Shown here: positions 49,781 through 57,661 of the stretch, one piece after another
How positions within the stretch are numbered: position 1 is the stretch's first letter
How the letters are laid out: every line of letters starts with the position of its first letter
Assembly (NCBI RefSeq): GCF_013409575.1
Contig: NZ_JACCCY010000001.1
Location: forward strand, 1,112,501 to 1,176,500
Length of the DNA stretch: 64,000 nt
Source: Macellibacteroides fermentans
GTDB taxonomy: Bacteria > Bacteroidota > Bacteroidia > Bacteroidales > Tannerellaceae
Direction: 5' to 3'
Notes under the pieces: generated by a model
Databases searched by the model: none
What the model saw: only the letters and a program-made list of their open reading frames with translations
Told to the model about the DNA's origin: nothing
Position numbers and translations under genes: made by a program

Positions 49781-49825
49781 AAGGATGTGATCTGATTAAT
49801 TAAAAACAGGTCGCATCCTTATATG
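49781..49825 (+). terminator. Terminator after the PEP-synthase-like gene
   Basis: A 13-bp stem AAGGATGTGATCT / AGGTCGCATCCTT with one G-T pair and a 14-nt loop lies between convergent genes. The downstream T-run is poor. Confidence 0.6.
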
Positions 49826-49845
49826 CTTGAACAGACGTCTCCTGA

Positions 49846-50538
49846 TTAAATTTCAAATGGTATCTCCCTGTCTATGATTATTCCCCGGGGAGTGATAGTA
49901 GTGCCTGCAACAATCACCTCAACACCCTTTTTTGCCACCTCTTTCAGTGTGGAAGCATAGACGGGATCAATTTCTTTTGCCGGTCGGAAAAATTGCACAT
50001 CCGAACGCATCAGCACATACAACATAGCTGTGTGGTATCCCTGACTCTTCGCCTCTGCCAGGGTGAGTAGATGCTTTTGTCCGCGTGTAGTGACCGAATC
50101 AGGAAATGAGGCTTCTCCATTTAACTTAAGAGTAACGCTTTTTACTTCAATAAACCATTTCTCATCTCCTCTCTCTGCGTAAAGATCAAAACGACTGTCT
50201 CCAAAGGTTACTTCTCGTTTTACTAAGTTAAAGCCCGACAAGGAAGGAATTACTCCTGCTTGTACAGCTTCAAAAGCCACGGTATTAGCATGTTGCGTAT
50301 TGATACATACCCATCCACCATCCAAATAAATCAACTCCCATGTAAAGGCATTCTTTCGGGATGGATTTGATGAATGTGACAAAAGAACAGGTGCATCATT
50401 TTCAAGACACGTTTTCATGGAGCCGGAATTGGGACAATGAGCTGTAACAAGCTCTCCGTTGGTTAGCGTTATATCTGCCAAAAATCTTTTGTACCTTTTC
50501 AGCAATGTCCCCTGAGTTAATTCTTGTGTAAAATGCAT
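49846..50538 (-). CDS. sfsA: SfsA-family DNA-binding/nuclease-like protein
   Basis: A 230-residue protein from ATG 50538, which gives the canonical opening FTQELTQGTLLKRYKRFLADI. The next blocks are HCPNSGSMKTCLEN and RFDLYAERGDEKWFIEVKSVTL, the latter a PD-(D/E)xK-like core (Asp, Glu-x-Lys). SfsA was named for sugar fermentation stimulation in E. coli; its molecular role is uncertain. It is a single gene next to tRNA-Trp. Confidence 0.93.
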   Translation of the reverse strand: MHFTQELTQGTLLKRYKRFLADITLTNGELVTAHCPNSGSMKTCLENDAPVLLSHSSNPSRKNAFTWELIYLDGGWVCINTQHANTVAFEAVQAGVIPSLSGFNLVKREVTFGDSRFDLYAERGDEKWFIEVKSVTLKLNGEASFPDSVTTRGQKHLLTLAEAKSQGYHTAMLYVLMRSDVQFFRPAKEIDPVYASTLKEVAKKGVEVIVAGTTITPRGIIIDREIPFEI

Positions 50539-50619
50539 GAAATAATGGTTTAAATGAAGAAATAATAACAAAAGTAAGTTCTTTTTTTAAAAAGCTATTG
50601 CTTTATTGAAATATTAAAC

Positions 50620-50627
50620 TACTTTTG
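50620..50627 (+). promoter_or_regulatory. -7 promoter element of tRNA-Trp
   Basis: TACTTTTG matches TAnnTTTG, 10 bp before the mature tRNA 5' end, with a TTTATTG about 10-15 bp further upstream. Confidence 0.65.
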
Positions 50628-50637
50628 CACCCGCAAT

Positions 50638-50710
50638 ACGGGTCTAGCTCAGTTGGTAGAGCACTGGTCTCCAAAACCAGGTGTCGGGAGTTCGAGTCTC
50701 TCGACCCGTG
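50638..50710 (+). tRNA. tRNA-Trp(CCA)
   Basis: A 73-nt cloverleaf with acceptor ACGGGTC / GACCCGT and discriminator G. The anticodon loop is CTCCAAA (anticodon CCA), the D-arm GCTC...GAGC and the T-arm GAGTTCGAGTCTC. CCA is not encoded. The 228 bp to the next gene are AT-rich, with no other feature seen. Confidence 0.95.
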
Positions 50711-50938
50711 CATAAAACGACACAGGTTGTCGTTTTTTTTATTTACACGCAATTTAATTCAGACCGAATTTAATTTCCTTTTTTTCACTATTTTCCGCCC
50801 AAGTATAAAAAAGCATAATTTAACGTTTATTTACGTTAAATCTATTTAACATTCACCATTATTTAAAGTGTATTTATTACTTTTATTCCCTCATTAAATC
50901 TAATAAAATCTAACGAAATTCGAGTACCGTAAAAAGCG

Positions 50939-52513
50939 ATGACACACAGAAATTCAAACCGCTATAATCCTAAGGAAAGGTTTTATAGAAAGAAGTCATT
51001 TTTTCTTCTCGCCGGATTTCTCCTGGGAGCAGGATTAATCGTGGCCACCTATCAGACATCCGTCTATTTTTCAACAGATGAATCATGTATGATGTGCCAC
51101 GTACATCCTCATGCAGAAGATAGCTGGAAAATGTCTAAACATGTCAATAACGGCAGTGGTGTTAAGACACACTGCGTAGACTGTCATTTACCGCCTAAGC
51201 ATGATACTTGGGCCCATTATACCGCCAAAGCCAAACTTGGCATACGCGACGTATGGGGGTATTTAACAAAAGACAGTGCCGATTTTGATTGGGAAGCCAA
51301 ATCACAGCTAGAATACGCAGTTACATTCATTCCGAACGAATCATGTAAAGAGTGCCATCAGAACCTCTTTCCTGAAGGAGTAACCGACAAGGGAATCACC
51401 GCCCATCTTTATTATGAAGAAAATGAGAAAAAACTGAATCTGCAATGTATAAGTTGTCACCTTGATGCAGGTCACTATAATCCCAATTATGCTCATTCGC
51501 AGATGACCGGTATTCCGGGACTAGCTGGGGCATCTGCAGATTCAAGCACATTTTTCAAAGAACCTGCACTTGTTACTGAGTTTAAGGATTACATAGAAAC
51601 AATTCCGGGAACACCCGTTACCTTATCTATGAAGGCAATCCCGGGTGGCAGTTTCAAAATGGGTAGTCCTGAAAAAGAGCCGTTACGGGGTGAGGATGAA
51701 AGTCCTGTTCGCAACGTAACAGTAAGTCCGTTCTTTATGGCAGAAGTTGAGGTTACCTGGGATCAATACTGGGCATTCTACGGCAATACGATGAGTGAGG
51801 GAAGAACTCCTCCCGAAACCGTATATGCCAACAACAGTAATCCCGATGTAGATGCTATATCCGGTCCGACTCCTCCTTTTGGCTTTCCGGATCAGGGATG
51901 GGGTAGTGGCAACCGACCGGCTATAACCATGACACACTATGCCGCAGAAACTTTCTGCCAGTGGCTGTCAAAGAAAACAGGTAAAAAATACAGACTTCCA
52001 ACTGAAGCAGAATGGGAATATGCTGCACGTGGTGGAACAAGCACTCCTTACTTCTTTGAAGGAGATCCCAAAGACTATTCCGATATTGGTTTCTGGAGAA
52101 AATTCTTTGATGCTGATACAGATATCATAAGTGAATATGTTATTTACAATAAAAACAGTAAAAACAAAACTCAGGAACCTTCTGCAGTTAAAGCCAATCC
52201 ATTTGGATTAAAGAACATGTTGGGTAACGTAATGGAATACTGTGCAGACAAATATTCGCCCGACGCCTACAAAAAAGGGGGAGCCAGCGTTAAAGATCCA
52301 ATTGTAAAAGAGGGTACCGAGTGGGTGGTTCGCGGAGGAAATTATACTTCCGATGCTTCCAAACTCCGTTCTGCATCACGCGACTATACTAAACACGATG
52401 CATGGTTGAAAACTGATCCACAGCAACCAAAAAGCATCTGGTGGTATTCTGATATACGAGGCATTGGCTTCCGTGTTGTCTGCGAACCCGATTCTTCTCT
52501 TAAAGCTAAATAA
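50939..52513 (+). CDS. NapC/NirT-type tetraheme cytochrome c fused to an FGE/SUMF1 domain
   Basis: A 524-residue protein. An N-terminal membrane anchor (FFLLAGFLLGAGLIVATY, ~22-40) is followed by four CxxCH haem sites: CMMCH, CVDCH, CKECH and CISCH, within residues ~50-180. From ~220 to 515 there is a formylglycine-generating-enzyme/SUMF1-like domain (MKAIPGGSFKMGSPEKEP, VEVTWDQYWAFY, YRLPTEAEWEYAARGG, GNVMEYCAD, GIGFRVV). The cytochrome half resembles NrfH/NapC quinol oxidases of the periplasmic face. Fusing it to an FGE-like fold suggests electron delivery to a periplasmic binding or catalytic module. Two Tat-exported proteins follow. Confidence 0.9.
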   Translation: MTHRNSNRYNPKERFYRKKSFFLLAGFLLGAGLIVATYQTSVYFSTDESCMMCHVHPHAEDSWKMSKHVNNGSGVKTHCVDCHLPPKHDTWAHYTAKAKLGIRDVWGYLTKDSADFDWEAKSQLEYAVTFIPNESCKECHQNLFPEGVTDKGITAHLYYEENEKKLNLQCISCHLDAGHYNPNYAHSQMTGIPGLAGASADSSTFFKEPALVTEFKDYIETIPGTPVTLSMKAIPGGSFKMGSPEKEPLRGEDESPVRNVTVSPFFMAEVEVTWDQYWAFYGNTMSEGRTPPETVYANNSNPDVDAISGPTPPFGFPDQGWGSGNRPAITMTHYAAETFCQWLSKKTGKKYRLPTEAEWEYAARGGTSTPYFFEGDPKDYSDIGFWRKFFDADTDIISEYVIYNKNSKNKTQEPSAVKANPFGLKNMLGNVMEYCADKYSPDAYKKGGASVKDPIVKEGTEWVVRGGNYTSDASKLRSASRDYTKHDAWLKTDPQQPKSIWWYSDIRGIGFRVVCEPDSSLKAK

Positions 52514-52550
52514 ATTCTATATACCATTGTTACTTTAATTATTTTAGATC

Positions 52551-53939
52551 ATGAAAAAAGAAAACAATCTCAGCAGAAGAGATTTCCTTAAAAATTCTGC
52601 CTTGATGGGAGCCGTTGGCACCTTGGGAGCTGGAGCAGCAGCTACAGCAGCTTTAACCTCTTGCGGCGGAGGCAAAACAGAAAGTAACGTTCTTAAGCCA
52701 TTAAAGGAAGCCGGGACCTATTACATTCCGGAACTAACCGACATGGCCATAGACGGACAAGAGCTTAAAGCGGGTGTGATTGGTTGCGGCGGTCGCGGAT
52801 CCGGAGCAGCCATGAATTTCCTGAATGCGGCTAACGGTGTAACTGTTGTTGCCCTTGGTGATGTTTTTCAGGATAGAGTTGAAGGCCTTGCAAAAAAGCT
52901 GAAAGACGAAAAAAACATTGAAATTGCAGCAGATAAATGCTTTGTAGGTTTAGATGCTTACAAACAGGTAATAGATAGTGGAGTGGACGTAGTAATTATC
53001 GCGACTCCTCCCTTGTTCCGTCCGGAACACTTTAAATATGCTACAGAAAAAGGCAAACACTCATTCCTTGAAAAACCAATCTGTGTTGATCCTACCGGAT
53101 ATCGTACGATTGTTGCTACATCCAAACAGGCCACAGCCAAAGGTCTATGTGTTGTAACAGGAACACAGCGTCATCACCAACGCAGTTATGTAGAATCCTA
53201 TAAAAAGATTATGGAAGGTACCATTGGCGAAATTACGGGAGGTACAGTATATTGGAATCAGGGGATGCTTTGGTACAAAGAACGTCAGACCGGATGGAGT
53301 GATTGCGAATGGATGATCAAAGATTGGGTTAACTGGAAATGGTTGTCTGGAGATCATATTGTAGAACAACATGTACATAATATTGACGTGTTTACATGGT
53401 TCAGCGGACTTAAACCGGTTAAAGCAGTGGCATTCGGTTCTCGTCAACGTAGACTTACCGGCGATCAATACGACAATTTCAGTGTAGATTTTACCATGGA
53501 AAATGGTATACATTTGCACAGTATGTGTCGCCAGATAGACGGTTGTGCAACCAACGTAAGTGAATTTATACAGGGAACTAAAGGCTCTTGGGATAGTTCT
53601 ACAATGGAAATTAAGGATCTTGCCGGAAATGTGGTTTGGAAGTATGACGGTGAAGCTGAAAAAGCCAATTTCAAACAAACAGATCCATATACATTGGAAC
53701 ATGCCAATTGGATTACCCACATTCGTTCTAAAAAACCAATTGCTCAGGCTGAAGAAACTGCCGTTTCCAATATGGCTGCAATCATGGGACGCGAATCAGC
53801 CTATACAGGAGCAGAAACTACCTGGGATGCGATGACCGCCTCAACAATTGATTACACACCCAAGGATCTCAATCTGGGCAAGATGGACATGAGCACTTTC
53901 GTTGTTCAGGTTCCGGGCAAACCAGTAGAAAAAAAATAA
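52551..53939 (+). CDS. Gfo/Idh/MocA-family oxidoreductase with Tat signal
   Basis: A 462-residue protein. A twin-arginine signal (SRRDFLKNSALMG) and a Cys after a hydrophobic stretch (ALTSC) point to Tat export and lipid anchoring. The Rossmann motif KAGVIGCGGRGSG (~75-88) binds NAD(P), and EKPICVDPTGYR is the family's catalytic EKP block. Such periplasmic oxidoreductases act on sugars or glycosides, often with the NAD tightly held. It starts 37 bp after the cytochrome-FGE gene and 7 bp before a TIM-barrel gene, forming one unit. Confidence 0.92.
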   Translation: MKKENNLSRRDFLKNSALMGAVGTLGAGAAATAALTSCGGGKTESNVLKPLKEAGTYYIPELTDMAIDGQELKAGVIGCGGRGSGAAMNFLNAANGVTVVALGDVFQDRVEGLAKKLKDEKNIEIAADKCFVGLDAYKQVIDSGVDVVIIATPPLFRPEHFKYATEKGKHSFLEKPICVDPTGYRTIVATSKQATAKGLCVVTGTQRHHQRSYVESYKKIMEGTIGEITGGTVYWNQGMLWYKERQTGWSDCEWMIKDWVNWKWLSGDHIVEQHVHNIDVFTWFSGLKPVKAVAFGSRQRRLTGDQYDNFSVDFTMENGIHLHSMCRQIDGCATNVSEFIQGTKGSWDSSTMEIKDLAGNVVWKYDGEAEKANFKQTDPYTLEHANWITHIRSKKPIAQAEETAVSNMAAIMGRESAYTGAETTWDAMTASTIDYTPKDLNLGKMDMSTFVVQVPGKPVEKK

Positions 53940-53946
53940 CCGGATT

Positions 53947-54867
53947 ATGACACTAAACAGAAGAAACTTTCTAAGAGCAACTCTGTCCGGTGCAGCAATT
54001 GCAACAGCAGGAGGCAGTCAAATGGTATTTGCCTCCTCTTGTTCGCAAGCTCAGCCGGTATCATCTGGAAATGTTACACTCAATCTTTCACTCCAGGAGG
54101 GATTGACTCCCGGAGACAACCTACAACAGAAGCTCGATTTTATGGAAGCAAATGGAGTTGTAGGCATCGAACTAGGTGGAGGTAACCTGTCCGGACGTGT
54201 AGGCGAAATCAAACAAGCCTTAAAAGGACGTAATATAAAAGTAAGTGCCATCTGTGCTGGTTTTAAAGGATTCATCCTATCAGAAAATCCCGAAATCAGA
54301 AAACAGTGCATGGATACCATGAAGGAAAATATAGCTGCTGCAGGTGAAGTAGGTTCAACAGGAGTTATCATTGTACCAGCATTCAACAATCAGGTACCTG
54401 TGCTTCCACATACAATGGAAACAAGAAACTTTCTCTGTGAACAATTTACTGAAATGGGAAACTACGCTGCAGAACATGGTACTACCGTTATTTTTGAACC
54501 TTTAAACAGGCGGGAGTGTTTTTATCTACGTCAGGTTGCTGATGCCGCCTCTATCTGCAGGGATATAAATAACAAGGGAGTGCGTTGTATGGGTGATTTC
54601 TGGCATATGACCTGGGAAGAAACATCGGATATGGGAGCCTTTATCTCGGCTGGAGAATATTTACAACACGTACATGTTGCCAGTAGAAAAAGACGCATCA
54701 TGCCGGGCGAAGATGGAGAAGCTGATAACTATATTGATGGATTCAAAGGGTTAAAAATGATTGGTTATAACAAATACGTCAGTTTTGAATGTGGTTGCGA
54801 AGGCGACCGAAAGGTTGTTTTACCTGCCGCCCTCAAACTTCTGCGTGAACAATGGGAGAAAGCATAA
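53947..54867 (+). CDS. Tat-exported TIM-barrel sugar isomerase/epimerase-like protein
   Basis: A 306-residue protein with a Tat signal (NRRNFLRATLSGAAIATAGG) and a xylose-isomerase-like TIM barrel. Metal-ligand type residues occur in VIFEPLNRREC, GDFWHMTWEE and HVHVAS, and near the end in FECGCEG. It resembles hydroxypyruvate isomerase/AP-endonuclease family 2 folds. Together with the Gfo/Idh protein it could carry out successive steps on a periplasmic sugar derivative. Substrate is unknown. The next gene starts immediately after its stop. Confidence 0.88.
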   Translation: MTLNRRNFLRATLSGAAIATAGGSQMVFASSCSQAQPVSSGNVTLNLSLQEGLTPGDNLQQKLDFMEANGVVGIELGGGNLSGRVGEIKQALKGRNIKVSAICAGFKGFILSENPEIRKQCMDTMKENIAAAGEVGSTGVIIVPAFNNQVPVLPHTMETRNFLCEQFTEMGNYAAEHGTTVIFEPLNRRECFYLRQVADAASICRDINNKGVRCMGDFWHMTWEETSDMGAFISAGEYLQHVHVASRKRRIMPGEDGEADNYIDGFKGLKMIGYNKYVSFECGCEGDRKVVLPAALKLLREQWEKA

Positions 54868-55578
54868 ATGCCGTTAGTAAATCCGACAATGAAATTAAGT
54901 GAGGTGGTTGAAGAACACACCTCACTTATTCCAGTTATCACCCGGTTTGGGATTCGCCTTGGTTTAGGCGACAAATCAGTAATACAAATTTGCGATGAAT
55001 ATGGGATAGATACAGATTTCTTTCTCATAATGGTTAATACATTTCTAAATGAAGAGTATTTTCCGGAAAAGAAACTACAAATGTTTCATACCTCGCAAAT
55101 CATAGATTATCTTACCAAGACCAATATCTATTACAGCCGTTACCAACTACCAAATATAGAGAGACATCTATCATCCTTTATCTCTATGAGTGATAGAGGA
55201 AATGCATCACTGACTCTGATTGGTAAATTTTTCTCTACATTTAAAGATGAACTCATTTCGCGTATAGAGAAAGATGAGAAAGAATGGTTTCCTTATTGCC
55301 TGGCTCTTAGCAATAAATTGAATATTCAGCAAACATCTGAAGGGATTAAAGAATTGCAACTCTGCACTATTCAACGAAATGAGGATCGTATTGAAGCTTT
55401 ACTCTATGATTTAAAGAGCATTCTTGTGAAGCACATATCAGGCGATTACAACGAAAATCTTTGCTATGCCGTAATATTCTCCATTCAAAGTCTGGAGAAA
55501 GACATCAAGCAACACAATCGCATCCGCTACCGTATTCTTGCTCCTATGGCGCTTGCGATGGAACAATTATGTAAATAA
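54868..55578 (+). CDS. RIC/hemerythrin-like protein lacking the DUF542 cysteines
   Basis: A 236-residue protein. The N-terminal ~60 residues (VVEEHTSLIPVITRFGIRLGLGDKSV) follow the ScdA/RIC N-terminal (DUF542) pattern, but the characteristic cysteines are absent. The rest is helical with His and Glu residues (NIERHL, RIEKDEKEWFPY, KQHNRIR) as in hemerythrin-like domains. RIC proteins sense or repair iron centres under nitrosative or oxidative stress. The start abuts the previous stop; an ATG at 54886 is an alternative. With a LuxR-type regulator 11 bp downstream it may form a sensor-regulator pair. Confidence 0.6.
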   Translation: MPLVNPTMKLSEVVEEHTSLIPVITRFGIRLGLGDKSVIQICDEYGIDTDFFLIMVNTFLNEEYFPEKKLQMFHTSQIIDYLTKTNIYYSRYQLPNIERHLSSFISMSDRGNASLTLIGKFFSTFKDELISRIEKDEKEWFPYCLALSNKLNIQQTSEGIKELQLCTIQRNEDRIEALLYDLKSILVKHISGDYNENLCYAVIFSIQSLEKDIKQHNRIRYRILAPMALAMEQLCK

Positions 55579-55589
55579 GAGAGCCGATT

Positions 55590-56174
55590 ATGTATCACAC
55601 TAAGCGTATAGCCATCATTCTGCCCGACACTTTACAGTCATCGGGTCTACAAAGCATTCTGACAGAGTATTTTGCTCCGGTTGAAACGAATTGCTTCTCA
55701 ACCTACGAATCCTTTATGGCTACGGGAGGAGATATTTTCGACTACTACTTTACACTTTCAGAGACATTTGTACTCAATGTGGACTTTTTTTTGCCACGAA
55801 AAAGCAAAACTGTTATTTTAAGCGATTGTCCACTTTGTGGTGCAAGTCAGTCGGCCTACACCAATCTGCTCACTGTAAGGGCTCCCTTGGAAACTCTTAT
55901 CGAACAAATACAACAACTATTTGAAAACGATGTTACTAATTTGGGAACCAGCGAAGGCAACAAAGAACTTAGTGCAAGAGAGATGGAAGTTCTTCAACTC
56001 GTTGTAAAGGGAACTATTAACAAAGAAATAGCCGACAAACTAAATATTAGTCTGAACACAGTCCTCTCACACCGGAAAAATATTACTGCAAAACTTGGAA
56101 TAAAGACAGTGAGCGGACTTATATTTTATGCCATTATGCATGGAATAATTTCAGCAGAAGATATCGATTTATAA
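55590..56174 (+). CDS. LuxR-type regulator with degenerate receiver-like N-terminus
   Basis: A 194-residue protein. The C-terminal HTH is clear: LSAREMEVLQLVVKGTINKE, then IADKLNISLNTVLSHRKNI and TAKLGIKTVSGLI (~128-190). Residues 1-115 have receiver-like length and strand order (RIAIILPDTLQSSGLQSIL) but lack a convincing phospho-acceptor Asp. It is therefore probably controlled by something other than a histidine kinase, such as the RIC-like protein encoded just upstream. Likely targets are the iron-transport genes that follow 9 bp downstream. Confidence 0.85.
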   Translation: MYHTKRIAIILPDTLQSSGLQSILTEYFAPVETNCFSTYESFMATGGDIFDYYFTLSETFVLNVDFFLPRKSKTVILSDCPLCGASQSAYTNLLTVRAPLETLIEQIQQLFENDVTNLGTSEGNKELSAREMEVLQLVVKGTINKEIADKLNISLNTVLSHRKNITAKLGIKTVSGLIFYAIMHGIISAEDIDL

Positions 56175-56183
56175 ACATATAAT

Positions 56184-56798
56184 ATGATTCAATTTATTGG
56201 GACAACTATTCGCTACGAAAAAGAGCAACCTGTTCGGGAGTTTAATCTTGAAGTATCAAAAGGCGAAAAGGCAGTCTTCACAGGTCCATCCGGATCTGGT
56301 AAAAGTTCTTTACTAAACGCTCTTATGGGATTTGTTCCTCTTGCCTGTGGAGAAATAAGGATCAATAATCAGCTATTATCACCGGCAACAATAAACAAAA
56401 TCCGTCAGGAAATTTCGTACCTGCCTCAGGAATTATCGCTCGATCTAGACACAGTGGGGGATTTGATTTACTATCCTTTCGAGTTTAAAAATAACCGGCA
56501 CCTGAAACCTGATAATCACAAAATTAATGAAGTGCTAAAGTTGTTGCTTTTAGACGAATCAATTCTTTCAAAAAAATTATCAGAAGTTTCGGGAGGACAA
56601 AAGCAACGTCTCGGATTAGCCTCCGTTGTTTTGCTCAACAAGCCGATAATTATATTGGATGAACCAACTTCGGCTCTAGACGACGATTCGGCTGTTGCAG
56701 TTGCGAAGCTTATTGGCTCATTTAAGAAAACAACGGTTATATCTGCCTCACACGATTTACGGTGGATAGAGTTAATGGATACACAAATAAAATTATAA
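56184..56798 (+). CDS. FetA-like ABC transporter ATPase (iron export)
   Basis: A 204-residue compact ABC ATPase. Walker A is GPSGSGKSS (~34-42), the signature SEVSGGQKQRLGLA (~130-143) and Walker B IIILDEPTSALDDDS. Its small size and the adjacent UPF0014 permease identify it as FetA-type. In E. coli FetAB exports iron and protects against oxidative stress. It is encoded 3 bp before the permease. Confidence 0.85.
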   Translation: MIQFIGTTIRYEKEQPVREFNLEVSKGEKAVFTGPSGSGKSSLLNALMGFVPLACGEIRINNQLLSPATINKIRQEISYLPQELSLDLDTVGDLIYYPFEFKNNRHLKPDNHKINEVLKLLLLDESILSKKLSEVSGGQKQRLGLASVVLLNKPIIILDEPTSALDDDSAVAVAKLIGSFKKTTVISASHDLRWIELMDTQIKL

Positions 56799-56801
56799 CA
56801 G

Positions 56802-57587
56802 ATGGGAGCACAAGATATTAGCTGGATTAATCTGATTAGCGGTTACCTACTACTGATTATCCCAATTTTAATATTCACATACTATAAAACCGGATTAATT
56901 AAAGATACCCTTTGGGCTGTTGGTAGGATGACAATTCAATTGTTGATGGTTGGAACCTATCTTGAATTCATATTTACACTTAACAGCTGGGTAATTAACC
57001 TTGTATGGGTGCTTATTATGATTGCAGTAACCGCCTTCACAGTAATCGACAGGGCACAGCTGTCCCGAAAATTATTTTTGCTGCCTGTTTTCGCTTCCGT
57101 GTTAATCAGTCTATCCGTTGTAGATCTTTATCTGTTGGGCATCGTGCTTAAACTGGACTTTATTTTTGATGCAAGATACTTCATTCCAATCACAGGTATG
57201 CTTATCGGCAACACACTGGCAGATATGGTTGTCTCCCTCAACAATTTCTACAAAGGGATAAGTAAGCAGCAGACAACTTATCGTTTTGCTCTGGCTAATG
57301 GAGCTAGCAGAACTGAAGCTCTGGCTCTTTTTATGCGTGAAGCCATCCGCGTTACAATGAATCGAAGCATAGCAACCATCGCCGTTATGGGGCTGGTGTC
57401 CTTGCCAGGGATGATGACCGGACAGATTTTGGGAGGAAGTTCTCCATCGGTAGCCATAAAATATCAGATTCTGATTATGCTCACCATCTTTGTATCATCT
57501 CTAATCACAAATGTGCTTACACTGTTATTTTCATGCAGAAAAGCATTCGATTCAATGGGTAATCTTCGAAAAGAAGTTATACGTTAA
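56802..57587 (+). CDS. FetB-like permease (UPF0014), iron exporter
   Basis: A 261-residue membrane protein with about seven helices. The UPF0014 core is unmistakable: YFIPITGMLIGNTLADMVVSLN, FALANGASRTEALALFMREAIR and GLVSLPGMMTGQILGGSSP. It forms an ABC transporter with the preceding ATPase. An iron exporter inside a locus that also has receptors for uptake suggests tight control of intracellular iron. Confidence 0.92.
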   Translation: MGAQDISWINLISGYLLLIIPILIFTYYKTGLIKDTLWAVGRMTIQLLMVGTYLEFIFTLNSWVINLVWVLIMIAVTAFTVIDRAQLSRKLFLLPVFASVLISLSVVDLYLLGIVLKLDFIFDARYFIPITGMLIGNTLADMVVSLNNFYKGISKQQTTYRFALANGASRTEALALFMREAIRVTMNRSIATIAVMGLVSLPGMMTGQILGGSSPSVAIKYQILIMLTIFVSSLITNVLTLLFSCRKAFDSMGNLRKEVIR

Positions 57588-57661
57588 AATCACTACAAAT
57601 AGTGATTGTAGATAAATGTTGCTTTTTGTTCCTTTGCGTGTAAATTCAATATCAAAAAACA

